Of a DNA stretch of 64,000 nt, positions 34,720 through 43,301 are shown piece by piece (the first letter of the stretch is position 1; every line of letters begins with the position of its first letter). The stretch lies in the NCBI RefSeq assembly GCF_000328685.1, contig NC_019974.1:1-64000 (forward strand), read 5' to 3'. The DNA comes from Natronococcus occultus SP4. Lineage in GTDB: Archaea; Halobacteriota; Halobacteria; Halobacteriales; Natrialbaceae. Position numbers and translations under genes: made by a program. Below the pieces are notes generated by a model. The model made no database searches. It was not told where the DNA came from and saw only the letters and a list, made by a program, of their open reading frames with translations.

Positions 34720-35300
34720 TGGCTCTCGAGCCAGCGCTCGATCTCGTCGGCCCGCGCACCCCGCCGGTGGATCGTTCCGCTCGCGACGTCGACGACGGTG
34801 CTTTCGGTCCCCGGCGTCTCGCCGCCGTCGATAACGGCTGCGGCGCGGTCGCGGATCGTCGGCGCGAGCTCGTCGAGGCGGCGGACGCTCCCGCTTCCGC
34901 TTTCGTTCGCGCTCGTTGCGGTGATCGGCGTTCCGGCCCGTTCACAGAGCCGGAGCGCGACGGCGTGATCGGGGATCCTGATGCCGACGCGGTCCTGCCC
35001 TGCGGTCAGCTCGTCGGGGACGTCCTCGCGGCGCCGACAGAGGACGGTCACGGGTCCGGGTAGAAACGTCGCCATGAACTCCCGCTCGCGGGAGTTCGCG
35101 CGCACGTAGTCGAGCGCCGACGGTACCGACGAGACGGCCATCGAGATCGGCTTCGATCGATCGCGGCCCTTCGTCTCGAACACCCGCTCGACGGCGTCGG
35201 CATCGAGGGCGTTCGCACCGAGGCCGTAGACGGTCTCGGTCGGGTAGACGACCAGCTCGCCGCCCCGGATCGCCGCAGCGGCGTCCTCGAGTTCGGTCAT
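34716..35300 (-). CDS. Sua5/YciO/YrdC family threonylcarbamoyl-AMP synthase
   Basis: 194-residue protein from ATG at 35300 (MTELEDAAAAIRGGELVVYPTETVYGLG). It makes threonylcarbamoyl-AMP from threonine, bicarbonate and ATP for the t6A37 modification of tRNA. YPTETVYGLGANALD, KGRDRSKPISMAV, the FLPGPVTVL strand, RIPDHAVALRLC and TSANESGSGSVR are the characteristic YrdC steps. The end GTESTVVDV is the Sua5 substrate loop. The frame extends upstream but the start after the ATG at 35300 matches the family. The protein is the YrdC-only form; the Sua5 C-terminal domain is absent. Confidence 0.92.
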   Translation of the reverse strand: MTELEDAAAAIRGGELVVYPTETVYGLGANALDADAVERVFETKGRDRSKPISMAVSSVPSALDYVRANSREREFMATFLPGPVTVLCRRREDVPDELTAGQDRVGIRIPDHAVALRLCERAGTPITATSANESGSGSVRRLDELAPTIRDRAAAVIDGGETPGTESTVVDVASGTIHRRGARADEIERWLESH

Positions 35301-35337
35301 ATCAGTTACTCGGCTCGGCGACGGCAAAAACGCACCG

Positions 35338-35844
35338 TCAGTCGAGTCCGAGTTCGCTCTCGAGTTCGTCGTAGTTAGGGAACTCCGGCCACTCGTCGGC
35401 GACCCAGATCGCCTCGACGGCTCGGTCGGCATCGAGGACGACGAACGCGAGGCGGGGTTCGCTGACGCCGGCCATCCCGTCGAGGTCGTGAGCGAGGCCG
35501 TAGTCGTCGGCGACCTCGTTTGCGGGGTCGGCAACGATCCCGACCGGGAGGTCGTTCTCGTCGAGAAAGCGGGAGACGCCGTAGGGTGTCGAGGCCGTCA
35601 CGCCGACGAACCGCTCGTCGCGATCGAGCCACCCTCGGTCGGCCAGCTCGTCCCAGACGTACTTGGCGACGAACGAGCCGATCATCGGTGTGAACACGAG
35701 GACGGTTCGGCCGTCGACCAGGCCCGCGAGCGAGCGGTCCTCCCAGAACTCGTCGGTGACAAGCGGTCTGGTAAAGTCGGGCGCCGTCTCGCCGGGTTCG
35801 ATGTGATCGGTCGGCTCGAGTTCGACGACGTCGAACTCTGGCAT
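35338..35844 (-). CDS. redoxin (thioredoxin-fold) protein without the peroxidatic cysteine
   Basis: 168 residues with the peroxiredoxin-like layout: APDFTRPLV near 21-29, VLVFTPMIGSFVAKYVWDELADRGW (about 48-72), and the later strands GVTASTPYGVSRFL and FVVLDADRAVEAIW. The position that normally holds the peroxidatic Cys, following the VLVF strand, has no Cys; in fact the whole protein has none. A thiol peroxidase role is therefore unlikely. The start overlaps the end of the glutaredoxin-like gene as ATGA, so the two are one transcription unit, and the partner does carry a CPFC motif. Confidence 0.82.
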   Translation of the reverse strand: MPEFDVVELEPTDHIEPGETAPDFTRPLVTDEFWEDRSLAGLVDGRTVLVFTPMIGSFVAKYVWDELADRGWLDRDERFVGVTASTPYGVSRFLDENDLPVGIVADPANEVADDYGLAHDLDGMAGVSEPRLAFVVLDADRAVEAIWVADEWPEFPNYDELESELGLD

Positions 35845-36173
35845 CAGTCCTCACCTCCGGCGTCGGCCGCGGCCCCGGCTGGGGTCGCCGAGTCGACGTC
35901 CTCGCCGCCGTAGGTCGACTCGAGGTAGTCGACGATGTTGGCGCTCTCGGCCATCGTCACGCCGGTTTTGTGATCGACGATCGCCGGAACGGTCCGAACG
36001 CCGGCGACACGCTTGACGACGTCGCGTCGGGAGTGAAGCGGTTCGACGAACCGCGAGCGGTACTCGAGTCCGTGTTCCTTGAGAGACCGGGTGACGCGTT
36101 CGCAGAACGGACACGCCTGGAGCCGGTAGAACGTGATCGTCGGCTCGCCGTCGGTACTCGGCTGCTCGCTCAT
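35844..36173 (-). CDS. glutaredoxin/glutathione S-transferase N-terminal domain protein
   Basis: 109 residues from ATG at 36173, with a thioredoxin-fold active site ACPFC at about 21-25 (C-P-F-C), a strand-helix sequence RVTRSLKEHGLEYRSRFVEPL, the cis-Pro region VRTVPAIVDHKTG and the family's ESANIVDYLESTYG helix. The last part is typical of the GST N-terminal domain and of stand-alone archaeal glutaredoxins. The Ala/Gly/Asp tail looks disordered. A GTG at 36191 is a less likely start. Overlaps the downstream redoxin gene by one base of stop and start. Confidence 0.9.
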   Translation of the reverse strand: MSEQPSTDGEPTITFYRLQACPFCERVTRSLKEHGLEYRSRFVEPLHSRRDVVKRVAGVRTVPAIVDHKTGVTMAESANIVDYLESTYGGEDVDSATPAGAAADAGGED

Positions 36174-36268
36174 AGCCGTTCGTTCGGTCACCGACGGGGT
36201 AAACGTGTCGTCGGAGGGGTGGGAAGAATGGTAAACGGTTAACCGATCGGGTGGTAAGTCAGTACATC

Positions 36269-37645
36269 ATGGCGTTGTCTTCGTTGCTCGCTGTCTACGA
36301 GGTTCCAGTCGTCGGCCTCGAACTCGATCAGACGACAGTCACGATTCTGGGCGTTCTCGCCGTTAGCGTGCTCATCGTCCTATCCGGCTTCTTCTCCTCG
36401 TCGGAGATCGCGATGTTCAACCTGTCGAAACATCGCCTTGAGGGGATGGTCGACGAGGGTATCGAGGGTGCGGAACTGGTCAAAACCCTCAAGGACGACC
36501 CCCACCGGTTGCTCGTCACGATCCTCGTCGGGAACAACATCGTCAACATCGCGATGACCTCGATCACGACCGCGCTGCTGGGGCTGTACTTCGGCGGCCT
36601 TGCGGCCGTTTTGCTCTCGACGCTCGGGGTCACCGCGATCGTCCTCCTGTTCGGGGAGAGCGTTCCCAAGTCCTACGCCGTCGAGAACACCGAATCGTGG
36701 TCGGTTCGGATCTCGAAGCCGCTGAAGGCCACCGAGTATCTGCTGTACCCGCTGATCGCTCTCTTCGACTATCTGACCCGGCAGGTGAACAAGCTCACCG
36801 GCTCGACGGGCGCGATCGAGTCGCCCTACGTCACCCGCGACGAGATTCAGGAGATGATCGAATCTGGCGAGCGCGAGGGGGTTCTGGAGGAAGAAGAACA
36901 CGAGATGCTCACCCGGATCTTCCGGTTCAACCAGACAATCGTCAAGGAGGTGATGACTCCGCGGCTCGACATGACGGCGGTTCCGAAAGACGCCAGTATC
37001 GACGAGGCAATCGAGACCTGTATCCAGAGCGGACACGCCCGGGTACCGGTCTACGAGGGGAGCCTCGACAACGTCCAGGGAGTCGTTCACATCCGGGATC
37101 TCGTTCGCGATCTCAACTACGGCGAGGCCGAGACCGACGACCTCGAGATCGCCGACCTCATTCAGCCGACCTTACACGTTCCCGAGTCGAAAAACGTCGA
37201 CGAACTGCTGACCGAGATGCGCGAAAACCGGATGCATATGGCGATCGTCATCGACGAGTTTGGCACCACCGAGGGGCTGGTGACGATGGAGGACATGGTC
37301 GAGGAGATCATCGGCGAGATCCTCGAAGGTGGCGAGGAACAGCCTATCGAGGAGATCGACGACGAGACGGTACTGGTCCGGGGCGAGGTCAACATCGAGG
37401 ACGTTAACGAGGCCCTCGAGATCGAGCTCCCGGAGGGCGAGGAGTTCGAAACCATCGCCGGCTTCATCTTCAACCGTGCGGGACGACTCGTCGAGGAGGG
37501 CGAGGAGATCGAGTTCGACGGCGTCCGGATCACGGTCGAGGCCGTCGAGAACACCCGTATCATGAAAGCGCGGCTGCAGAAACTCGGCCACTACGAGGAC
37601 GCTGACGACGAGGCCGACGAAATCGAGGAGACCGACGCGAACTAG
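36269..37645 (+). CDS. CNNM/CorC family membrane protein with CBS domains
   Basis: 458 residues from ATG at 36269. A DUF21/CNNM membrane domain comes first: ILGVLAVSVLIVLSGFFSSSEIAMFNLSKHRL, the four-helix part with AMTSITTALLGLYFGG, and a segment GESVPKSYAVENTE. Then two CBS domains (about 215-345; VKEVMTPRLDMTAVP and IADLIQPTLHVPESKN) and a CorC_HlyC domain (about 365-445). The family is thought to mediate magnesium or cobalt transport or its control, with CBS domains sensing adenine nucleotides. An in-frame GTG six codons upstream is possible. Its stop codon overlaps the convergent gene's stop in a CTAG tetranucleotide. Confidence 0.92.
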   Translation: MALSSLLAVYEVPVVGLELDQTTVTILGVLAVSVLIVLSGFFSSSEIAMFNLSKHRLEGMVDEGIEGAELVKTLKDDPHRLLVTILVGNNIVNIAMTSITTALLGLYFGGLAAVLLSTLGVTAIVLLFGESVPKSYAVENTESWSVRISKPLKATEYLLYPLIALFDYLTRQVNKLTGSTGAIESPYVTRDEIQEMIESGEREGVLEEEEHEMLTRIFRFNQTIVKEVMTPRLDMTAVPKDASIDEAIETCIQSGHARVPVYEGSLDNVQGVVHIRDLVRDLNYGEAETDDLEIADLIQPTLHVPESKNVDELLTEMRENRMHMAIVIDEFGTTEGLVTMEDMVEEIIGEILEGGEEQPIEEIDDETVLVRGEVNIEDVNEALEIELPEGEEFETIAGFIFNRAGRLVEEGEEIEFDGVRITVEAVENTRIMKARLQKLGHYEDADDEADEIEETDAN

Positions 37646-38346
37646 CGGGCGTCGACGGCGGCGACGACCTCGCTTGCGACCCGCGGCGGCAGGACGACCC
37701 GTCGGGGGCCCTGGACGTAGCGGCCGTCGGGCTGTGCGTAGTCGAAGTTGACGATAGCGACGTCCCCGATCCGCCGGACCGACGCCCCCTCGATCACGTC
37801 GAGATCGATCGCCTGATCGGGGTCGTAGAGGTAGATCGTCCGCTCGTCGGGGTCGTAGGCGCCGACCGAGCGCAGGAACGAGGCGAGCAACAGCGCGACG
37901 AGCGCCAGCGGGAGCGACAGTGCGGCCAGACCGGTAAACGGTCCGGCGCCGATGCCGTCCAGCAGCCCCTGCTGGGCGACGACCCGACCGGCGATCATCA
38001 GCGAGCCGATGGCGACGACCATCGCCGTCGTCCCCAGAATTGCGTCTTTCAGCCGGGCGAGCGAGACGTCCCGATCGACCGAGATCGGCAGTCGATCGGC
38101 GATGCGCTCGAACTGTCGATCGGCGTTGCTCGAGAGGGCGAACGCGACGGCTGTGACGAGCACGGCGGCCAGCGCGGCGACGACGATCGACTGACCGCCG
38201 ATCTGTCCGGCCATGTCGAACAGGCGCCAGAAGACGATGATGATGCTCACGGCGAAGAAGGTCCCGACGCCGAGTGACCACAGTAGACGGACGGTACGGG
38301 AGGTGTCGGGATCCCGTCGCCACTGAAGCGGTTCGGACGCGTCCAT
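37642..38346 (-). CDS. hypothetical membrane protein (haloarchaeal)
   Basis: 234 residues from ATG at 38346 (MDASEPLQWRRDPDTSRTVRLLWSL). Four hydrophobic stretches can be seen: LGVGTFFAVSIIIVFWRLF, SIVVAALAAVLVTAVAFALSS, AILGTTAMVVAIGSLMIAGR and GLAALSLPLALVALLLASFLR. A soluble C-terminal domain of about 75 residues follows, opening AYDPDERTIYLYDPDQAIDLDVIEGASVRRIGDV and ending in a strand VAIVNFDYA. This last part looks like a PH-like or YdbT-like domain, but I cannot assign it. Upstream frame to 38661 is mostly Arg/Pro-rich and not included. Confidence 0.7.
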   Translation of the reverse strand: MDASEPLQWRRDPDTSRTVRLLWSLGVGTFFAVSIIIVFWRLFDMAGQIGGQSIVVAALAAVLVTAVAFALSSNADRQFERIADRLPISVDRDVSLARLKDAILGTTAMVVAIGSLMIAGRVVAQQGLLDGIGAGPFTGLAALSLPLALVALLLASFLRSVGAYDPDERTIYLYDPDQAIDLDVIEGASVRRIGDVAIVNFDYAQPDGRYVQGPRRVVLPPRVASEVVAAVDAR

Positions 38347-38443
38347 ACCCGATCCTCGCTGCCGGTCGTGTAAAGGCTGTTCGGTGTCGGGCGCACGGCG
38401 GGCCGTCGACTCCCCGCGTGTGCCTCGTGGGCCGGGACCCACC

Positions 38444-39631
38444 TCAGAGCAGAACGGCCTCGACGGCGAGATAGCCCCCGAACGCGATGACGATCGATCC
38501 CGCAAGCGAGAGGACCCAGGCGAGGACGGTGTACCCCATCTTGCGCGCGCTGACGCCGCCACCGGAGCCGGCGGCGTAGCCGCTACCGATGATCGAGCTG
38601 ACGATGATCTCGTTGAACGAGACGGGGATGCCGAACAGCACTGCCACCTGCGCGATGACAAACGACGGGATCAGCGCGGCGATCGAGCGCCGGGGGCCGA
38701 GCGAGGAGTAGTCCTGCGAGATCGCCTTGATCATCCGTGGCGCGCCGGTCCAGGAGCCGAGCAACAGCCCGAATCCGCCGCCGACGAGCAGGGCGAGCAA
38801 CGGCAGTCCGACGTCGCCCGACAGCGGGATCAGCGGGCCGATCGCGAGCCCGACCTGGCTACCGCCGGCGGAGAACGCGACGAGCGCGCCGAGGATGAGC
38901 AGGAAGTGTCGCTCGCCACGTTCGAGGCCAATCCGGAGATCGAAGCCGATGGCAAGCGCCCAGACGGCGGCCATAAGCGTCGTCACCGCGGCGGCGCCGA
39001 CGAGTTCGGGCCCCGGAAGCCAGCCCCCCGCGCTCTGGGCGATCGAGGCCCCGCCGTCGGGCGGTCCAAGGACGGCGAACTCGATGTTGGCGACGATAAC
39101 TCCGACCAGGGCCGCCAGTGCGACGATGAGGTACTCCTCGGCGATCGGTTCGGCCCGCAGCGTTCGCGCGATCGCGTAGGCGATCCCCCCGCCGACGAAC
39201 GGCGTCAGGACCCAGAGCGTGACGATTTCGGCGTACTTCGGCCAGGCGGGGTCGCCGCCCATCGCGAGCCCGGCGCCGACGACGGCACCCGTGACGGTGA
39301 ACGCGGTCGCGATCGGATACCCCGCGAAGACGCCGATCGCAACCAGTCCCGCGGCGATGATCAGGGCAATCGTCGCGGCCGCCGGCGACAGCGTCACGCC
39401 GCCGATCAGCTCCGTTCCGACCGCCTCGGAGACGTTCGCTCCCTGCAACACCGCCCCTGCGAACCCGAGAATCCCGACGAAGAAGCCGGCCCGCATCACC
39501 GAGATCGCGTTGGCTCCGACTGCGGGGGCGAACGGGGTCGATCCACTCGATCCGGCGCCGATCGCCCAGGCCATAAACAGACTGGCGACTGCGGCGATCA
39601 GAAACGTCGCAACCGTCACCAGTTCGACCAT
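38444..39631 (-). CDS. PiT-family inorganic phosphate transporter (divergent)
   Basis: 395-residue protein of about ten hydrophobic helices with two internal repeats. First-repeat signature: AIGAGSSGSTPFAPAVGANAISVM; second: SAGGSQVGLAIGPLI. The canonical PiT motif G-A-N-D-x-A-N is altered in both; the order of small residues is kept but the Asn-Asp pairs are missing. So the fold and family assignment rest on the repeats and general length, while substrate (phosphate or another oxyanion) is open. Divergent from the polar amino acid ABC transporter genes, with about 120 bases between starts. Confidence 0.72.
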   Translation of the reverse strand: MVELVTVATFLIAAVASLFMAWAIGAGSSGSTPFAPAVGANAISVMRAGFFVGILGFAGAVLQGANVSEAVGTELIGGVTLSPAAATIALIIAAGLVAIGVFAGYPIATAFTVTGAVVGAGLAMGGDPAWPKYAEIVTLWVLTPFVGGGIAYAIARTLRAEPIAEEYLIVALAALVGVIVANIEFAVLGPPDGGASIAQSAGGWLPGPELVGAAAVTTLMAAVWALAIGFDLRIGLERGERHFLLILGALVAFSAGGSQVGLAIGPLIPLSGDVGLPLLALLVGGGFGLLLGSWTGAPRMIKAISQDYSSLGPRRSIAALIPSFVIAQVAVLFGIPVSFNEIIVSSIIGSGYAAGSGGGVSARKMGYTVLAWVLSLAGSIVIAFGGYLAVEAVLL

Positions 39632-39754
39632 CCGTCGAACACTACTCGAACCCCGTACAAGTGTGTGCCGACCTGGATTCGCCGTCCTCGCCCCCGAGCG
39701 TCGCCGTCGATACCGTTAGATGTTAAGTGGCTGGCCACCGATCGAAGCGTATCC

Positions 39755-40615
39755 ATGCGTGATCAGCAGCGGAGATTCGACAGGCGGGAGTACCTGACGC
39801 TGGCCGGGGGAGCCGGGGTCGCCACGACGATCGGGCTGGCCGGCTGTCTCGAGGATGCCGAGACCGGCGATGATGACGAGGGCAACGGTGACGACGCGGA
39901 CGATGGCGTCGACGACGCGGACGATACGGACGACGGCGAGCTCGAGACGATCGTCGCCGGAACGAATCCGGGCTTCGAGCCGTTCCAGATGAACGTCGAC
40001 GGCGAGCTCGTCGGCTTCGACGTCGACCTGCTGGAGGCCGTCGTCGCCGAGACCGACGGCTACGAGCTGGCAGACGACTGGGAGGAGCTCGAGTTCGACT
40101 CCCTGATCCCCGCCCTCGAGAACGAGAACATCGACGTCATCGCCGCGGCGATGACGATCACCGAGGAACGCGAGGAGTCGATCTCGTTCACGGAGTCGTA
40201 CTACAGCGCCGACCAGTCCGTGCTGGTCCAGTCCGGCGGCGACGTCGATCCCGACGAACTCGAGGACCTCGAGGGGCTCGAGGTCGGCGCCCAGTCCGGC
40301 ACCACGGGGGAGGGCATCGTCGAGGACGAACTCGGCGACGACGTCGACTACACCTCTTATGACAACTACGTCCTCGCAGTCGAGGAGTTAGAGCGGGGCA
40401 CCTTAGACGCGATCGTCATCGACGAACCGGTCGCCGAGTCGTTCGCCGACGATCGGGACGTCGAGGTCGCCTTCACGTTCGAGACCGGCGAGGAGTACGG
40501 GTTCGGAGTTCGCCAGGACGACGACGACCTCCAGGAGGCGCTCAGCGAGGGGATCGCCGCCGTCGAGGAATCCAGCGAGTACGACGAGATTACCCAGGAG
40601 TGGTTCGGGGAGTAG
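39755..40615 (+). CDS. polar amino acid ABC transporter substrate-binding lipoprotein
   Basis: 286 residues from ATG at 39755. The N terminus MRDQQRRFDRREYLTLAGGAGVATTIGLAGCLED has a twin-Arg region, hydrophobic core and the LAGC lipobox, so a Tat-exported lipoprotein is likely. A long Asp/Gly/Asn-rich acidic spacer (36-65) separates the anchor from the folded domain (GELETIVAGTNPGFEPFQMNVDGELVGFDVDLLEAV, DWEELEFDSLIPAL, AAAMTITEEREESISFTESYYSADQSVLV, VGAQSGTTGE). These are family 3 extracellular-solute-binding features (amino acids or opines). First gene of a four-gene set binding protein, permease, ATPase, permease; only 11 bases before the next gene. Confidence 0.93.
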   Translation: MRDQQRRFDRREYLTLAGGAGVATTIGLAGCLEDAETGDDDEGNGDDADDGVDDADDTDDGELETIVAGTNPGFEPFQMNVDGELVGFDVDLLEAVVAETDGYELADDWEELEFDSLIPALENENIDVIAAAMTITEEREESISFTESYYSADQSVLVQSGGDVDPDELEDLEGLEVGAQSGTTGEGIVEDELGDDVDYTSYDNYVLAVEELERGTLDAIVIDEPVAESFADDRDVEVAFTFETGEEYGFGVRQDDDDLQEALSEGIAAVEESSEYDEITQEWFGE

Positions 40616-40626
40616 TCTGACCGGCT

Positions 40627-41460
40627 ATGGAAGGTCTCGTCGCGCTGACCGAGCTCGCGGCAGCGCTGCCGACGGGGCAGCTCCTGCCCGTTAGCGAGGA
40701 GCAGGTCGGCCAGTATCTCGGGGAGGACTGGGAGTTCGTCTACCGGAACAGCGACTACCTGCTGTGGGGGACCGTCGTCACGATCCTCCTCACGCTGACC
40801 AGCATCCTGCTTGGCTTTCTCGCCGGCTTCCCCGCCGGTGCGATCGAGGCCTACGGGAGCGGCTACTCGCGGGCGTTCGTCCGGAAGTTCGGCGTCCTGC
40901 TGCGGGGGACGCCGATCCTGGTCATCATGATCTTCACGTACTTCGTGTTGCCCATCGAGATCGTCCTCGACGCCGCCCAGTTCGGACTGCGCTCGATCGA
41001 GTACGTCCTCGGGCCGACGCCGTTTACCGTGCCGACGGACGTCCCAGACGCCTTCATCGCGGCGACGATCGCGCTCGGCTTCCGGAGCGCGGCCTACCAG
41101 TCCCAGATCTTCCGGGGGGCACTCGGGAGCATCGACGAGGGACAGATGGAGGCCGCCCGCTCGATCGGGATGAGCCGCCTATCGGCGATCCGTCACGTGA
41201 TCGTCCCCCAGGCGATGCGTCGCAGCGTCCCGGGCTTTCAAAACGAGTTTACGATCGTCCTGAAAGACACCTCGATCGCGTTCGCGATCGGGCTCGGCGA
41301 GCTGCTCAAACGCAGTCACGACCTATTCACCCAGCAGACGACTGCGGTACTCGAGGTCATCCTCTTTATCAGCCTGATCTACTTCGTGTTGACGTTCGGA
41401 ACCAATCGCACGCTCGACTACGTGAGCAATCGCTTCGCAATCCCAGGTGAATCGTCGTGA
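40627..41460 (+). CDS. polar amino acid ABC transporter permease (HisM family)
   Basis: 277-residue permease of the HisMQ type. Five or six hydrophobic segments are visible from about 45 (TVVTILLTLTSILLGFLAGFPAGAIE). The EAA cytoplasmic loop is EAARSIGMSRLSAIRHVIVPQAMRR (about 178-202), the coupling site for the ATPase. The stop overlaps the GTG start of the ATPase gene. The first 40 residues are an extra hydrophilic extension before the transmembrane domain. Confidence 0.92.
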   Translation: MEGLVALTELAAALPTGQLLPVSEEQVGQYLGEDWEFVYRNSDYLLWGTVVTILLTLTSILLGFLAGFPAGAIEAYGSGYSRAFVRKFGVLLRGTPILVIMIFTYFVLPIEIVLDAAQFGLRSIEYVLGPTPFTVPTDVPDAFIAATIALGFRSAAYQSQIFRGALGSIDEGQMEAARSIGMSRLSAIRHVIVPQAMRRSVPGFQNEFTIVLKDTSIAFAIGLGELLKRSHDLFTQQTTAVLEVILFISLIYFVLTFGTNRTLDYVSNRFAIPGESS

Positions 41461-42269
41461 GTGATCGTTCGAAGACGACCGACGGAACCGTCCGTGAACG
41501 CGGCGCCGACGCCTCCGAGTCGGCCCGCGGGACCGAACCGCTGTTGCGCATCGAGGACGTCCACAAGTCCTACGGCGACGAGGAGGTGCTCCGGGGGATC
41601 GACCTCGAGATCGACCGCGGAGACGTCGAGGTGCTGGTCGGCCCCAGCGGGAGCGGGAAGTCCACGCTGTTGCGGTGTCTCAACCGTCTGACCGAGGTCG
41701 ACAGCGGACACATCTACCTCGGGGAGACGGAGGTCACTGCCCCCGATACCGACCCCAACGCCGTCCGCCAGCAGATCGGGATGGTGTTCCAGGACATCAA
41801 CCTCTTCGCCCACCTCACCGCGCGCAAAAACGTCACGCTCGGGCTGCGGAAGGTCCGCGGGCTGAGCGCGGCGGAGGCCCGCCAGCGCGCCGACAGCGAA
41901 CTCGACCGGGTCGGGCTGGCCGACCAGGCCGACTCCTACCCGGCTCAGCTGTCGGGCGGCCAGAAACAGCGCGTCGGGATCGCCCGCGCGCTGGCGATGG
42001 ATCCCGAAGTAATGCTGTTCGACGAGCCCACCAGCGCGCTCGACCCCGAACTCAGCAACGAGGTCCTCGAGGTGATGCAAGGGCTGGTGGCCGAGGGGAT
42101 GACGATGGTCGTTGTCACCCACGAGATGCGTTTCGCCCGCGGGGGCGCAAGCGAGATCACGTTCCTCGCCGACGGCGAGATCGTCGAACGTGGGCCGCCG
42201 GAGACGCTGTTCGAGAACCCCGAGCACGAACGAACGAAGCAGTTCTTCGAGAGCATCCGCCATGAGTAG
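41457..42269 (+). CDS. polar amino acid ABC transporter ATP-binding protein (GlnQ family)
   Basis: 270-residue ATPase from GTG at 41457. Walker A is GPSGSGKST (about 64-72), the Q-loop is GMVFQDINLFAHL, the ABC signature is LSGGQKQRVGIARAL (about 160-174), Walker B is VMLFDEPTSALDPEL, and the H-loop is VVTHEM. An N-terminal extension of about 30 charged residues precedes the core. It overlaps the HisM-like gene by four bases and is separated from the second permease gene by 36 bases. Confidence 0.95.
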   Translation: MSDRSKTTDGTVRERGADASESARGTEPLLRIEDVHKSYGDEEVLRGIDLEIDRGDVEVLVGPSGSGKSTLLRCLNRLTEVDSGHIYLGETEVTAPDTDPNAVRQQIGMVFQDINLFAHLTARKNVTLGLRKVRGLSAAEARQRADSELDRVGLADQADSYPAQLSGGQKQRVGIARALAMDPEVMLFDEPTSALDPELSNEVLEVMQGLVAEGMTMVVVTHEMRFARGGASEITFLADGEIVERGPPETLFENPEHERTKQFFESIRHE

Positions 42270-42305
42270 CGACGCAGACGCCGATCGCGGAGGGCACGCG
42301 CGAGC

Positions 42306-43301
42306 ATGAGCGTCGCCGACGCCCTCGGGATCGACGTCGGCCGACTCCGCGAGTCGACCGACGACCTCGGTCGGGTGGCGATGGTCGTCGCCGGGATCGC
42401 CTTCTGGGGGTGGCTGGTCACGCGCTGGCTCTACGACTGGACGCTCGGCCGCTGGGGTATCGGTCCCGGAGCGGGCGAGAACGTCCTCTCGCCGGCTCCG
42501 TTCGAACAAGCCGCAGCGGCGCTCGAGGGCTCCGTCGTCGCCCTCGGTCCGGTTAGACTCCCCGTCGACTGGCTCGCCACCCTCGTCGACGGGGTCGCGC
42601 TGGCGATCGACATCGCGCCCGCGCTGGCGACCGGCGCGTGGTATACGGTCGTCCTGACGACGGTCGCGATCGTGCTCGGCTTCTTTATCGCCGTGCCGAT
42701 GGCCGTCCTGCGGGTCTACGGCGGCCCGTTCCGGTGGATCGCGCTGACCTACACCGAGCTGATCCGGGGGACGCCGCTTTTGGCCCAGCTGTTCGTGCTC
42801 TACTACACGCCGTACCTGGCGCTGTGGCTCAACGACGCCTCCGTCGTCGGCCAGGGGTTCGTCCCCGACTACGCGTTCTGGATCGCCATCATCGGCTTCA
42901 CGATCAACGGCTCGGCTTACCAGGCCGAGTACATCCGAGGGGCCTTAGAGAGCGTCGACGAGGGCCAGCTCACCGCGGCCCGCGCGATCGGGCTCTCCAA
43001 ACTGGAGGGGATCCGCCACGTCGTGCTCCCCCAGACGCTGCGGTACGCGATCCCCGCCTGGACGAACGAGCTGGTCTACCTGATCAAGTACTCCTCGCTG
43101 GCGGGATTCATTACCGTTCCAGAACTGTACTACCGGGCCAGCCGGATCGCGTCCTCGACGTTCGAGTACACGCCGATCTTTACGCTGCTGGCGCTGGTCT
43201 ATCTGGGCATCGTGCTGTCGGCGACGAACCTGATGGACCGCGTCGAACGTCGCTACGCTGTTCCGGGAATCGGCCAGGCCGAGGGCCGACAGCAGGGTTA
43301 G
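42306..43301 (+). CDS. polar amino acid ABC transporter permease (HisQ family)
   Basis: 331-residue permease that forms a heterodimer with the upstream permease. The HisMQ core begins near 105 with YTVVLTTVAIVLGFFIAVPMAVLR; the cytoplasmic EAA-like loop is TAARAIGLSKLEGIRHVVLPQTLRYAIP. Before it lies an extra hydrophobic segment (about 25-40, VAMVVAGIAFWGWLVTRWL) and a periplasm-like segment, longer than in bacterial homologues. The stop codon interleaves with that of the convergent DUF5828-like gene (TTAG). This completes the binding-protein/permease/ATPase/permease set. Confidence 0.92.
   Translation: MSVADALGIDVGRLRESTDDLGRVAMVVAGIAFWGWLVTRWLYDWTLGRWGIGPGAGENVLSPAPFEQAAAALEGSVVALGPVRLPVDWLATLVDGVALAIDIAPALATGAWYTVVLTTVAIVLGFFIAVPMAVLRVYGGPFRWIALTYTELIRGTPLLAQLFVLYYTPYLALWLNDASVVGQGFVPDYAFWIAIIGFTINGSAYQAEYIRGALESVDEGQLTAARAIGLSKLEGIRHVVLPQTLRYAIPAWTNELVYLIKYSSLAGFITVPELYYRASRIASSTFEYTPIFTLLALVYLGIVLSATNLMDRVERRYAVPGIGQAEGRQQG

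Noticed and set aside
38384-39754. N-terminal extension of the ABC substrate-binding protein frame
   Set aside because: It lies antisense to the PiT-like gene at 38444-39631. The Tat/lipobox signal begins at the ATG at 39755, so the extension cannot be real.
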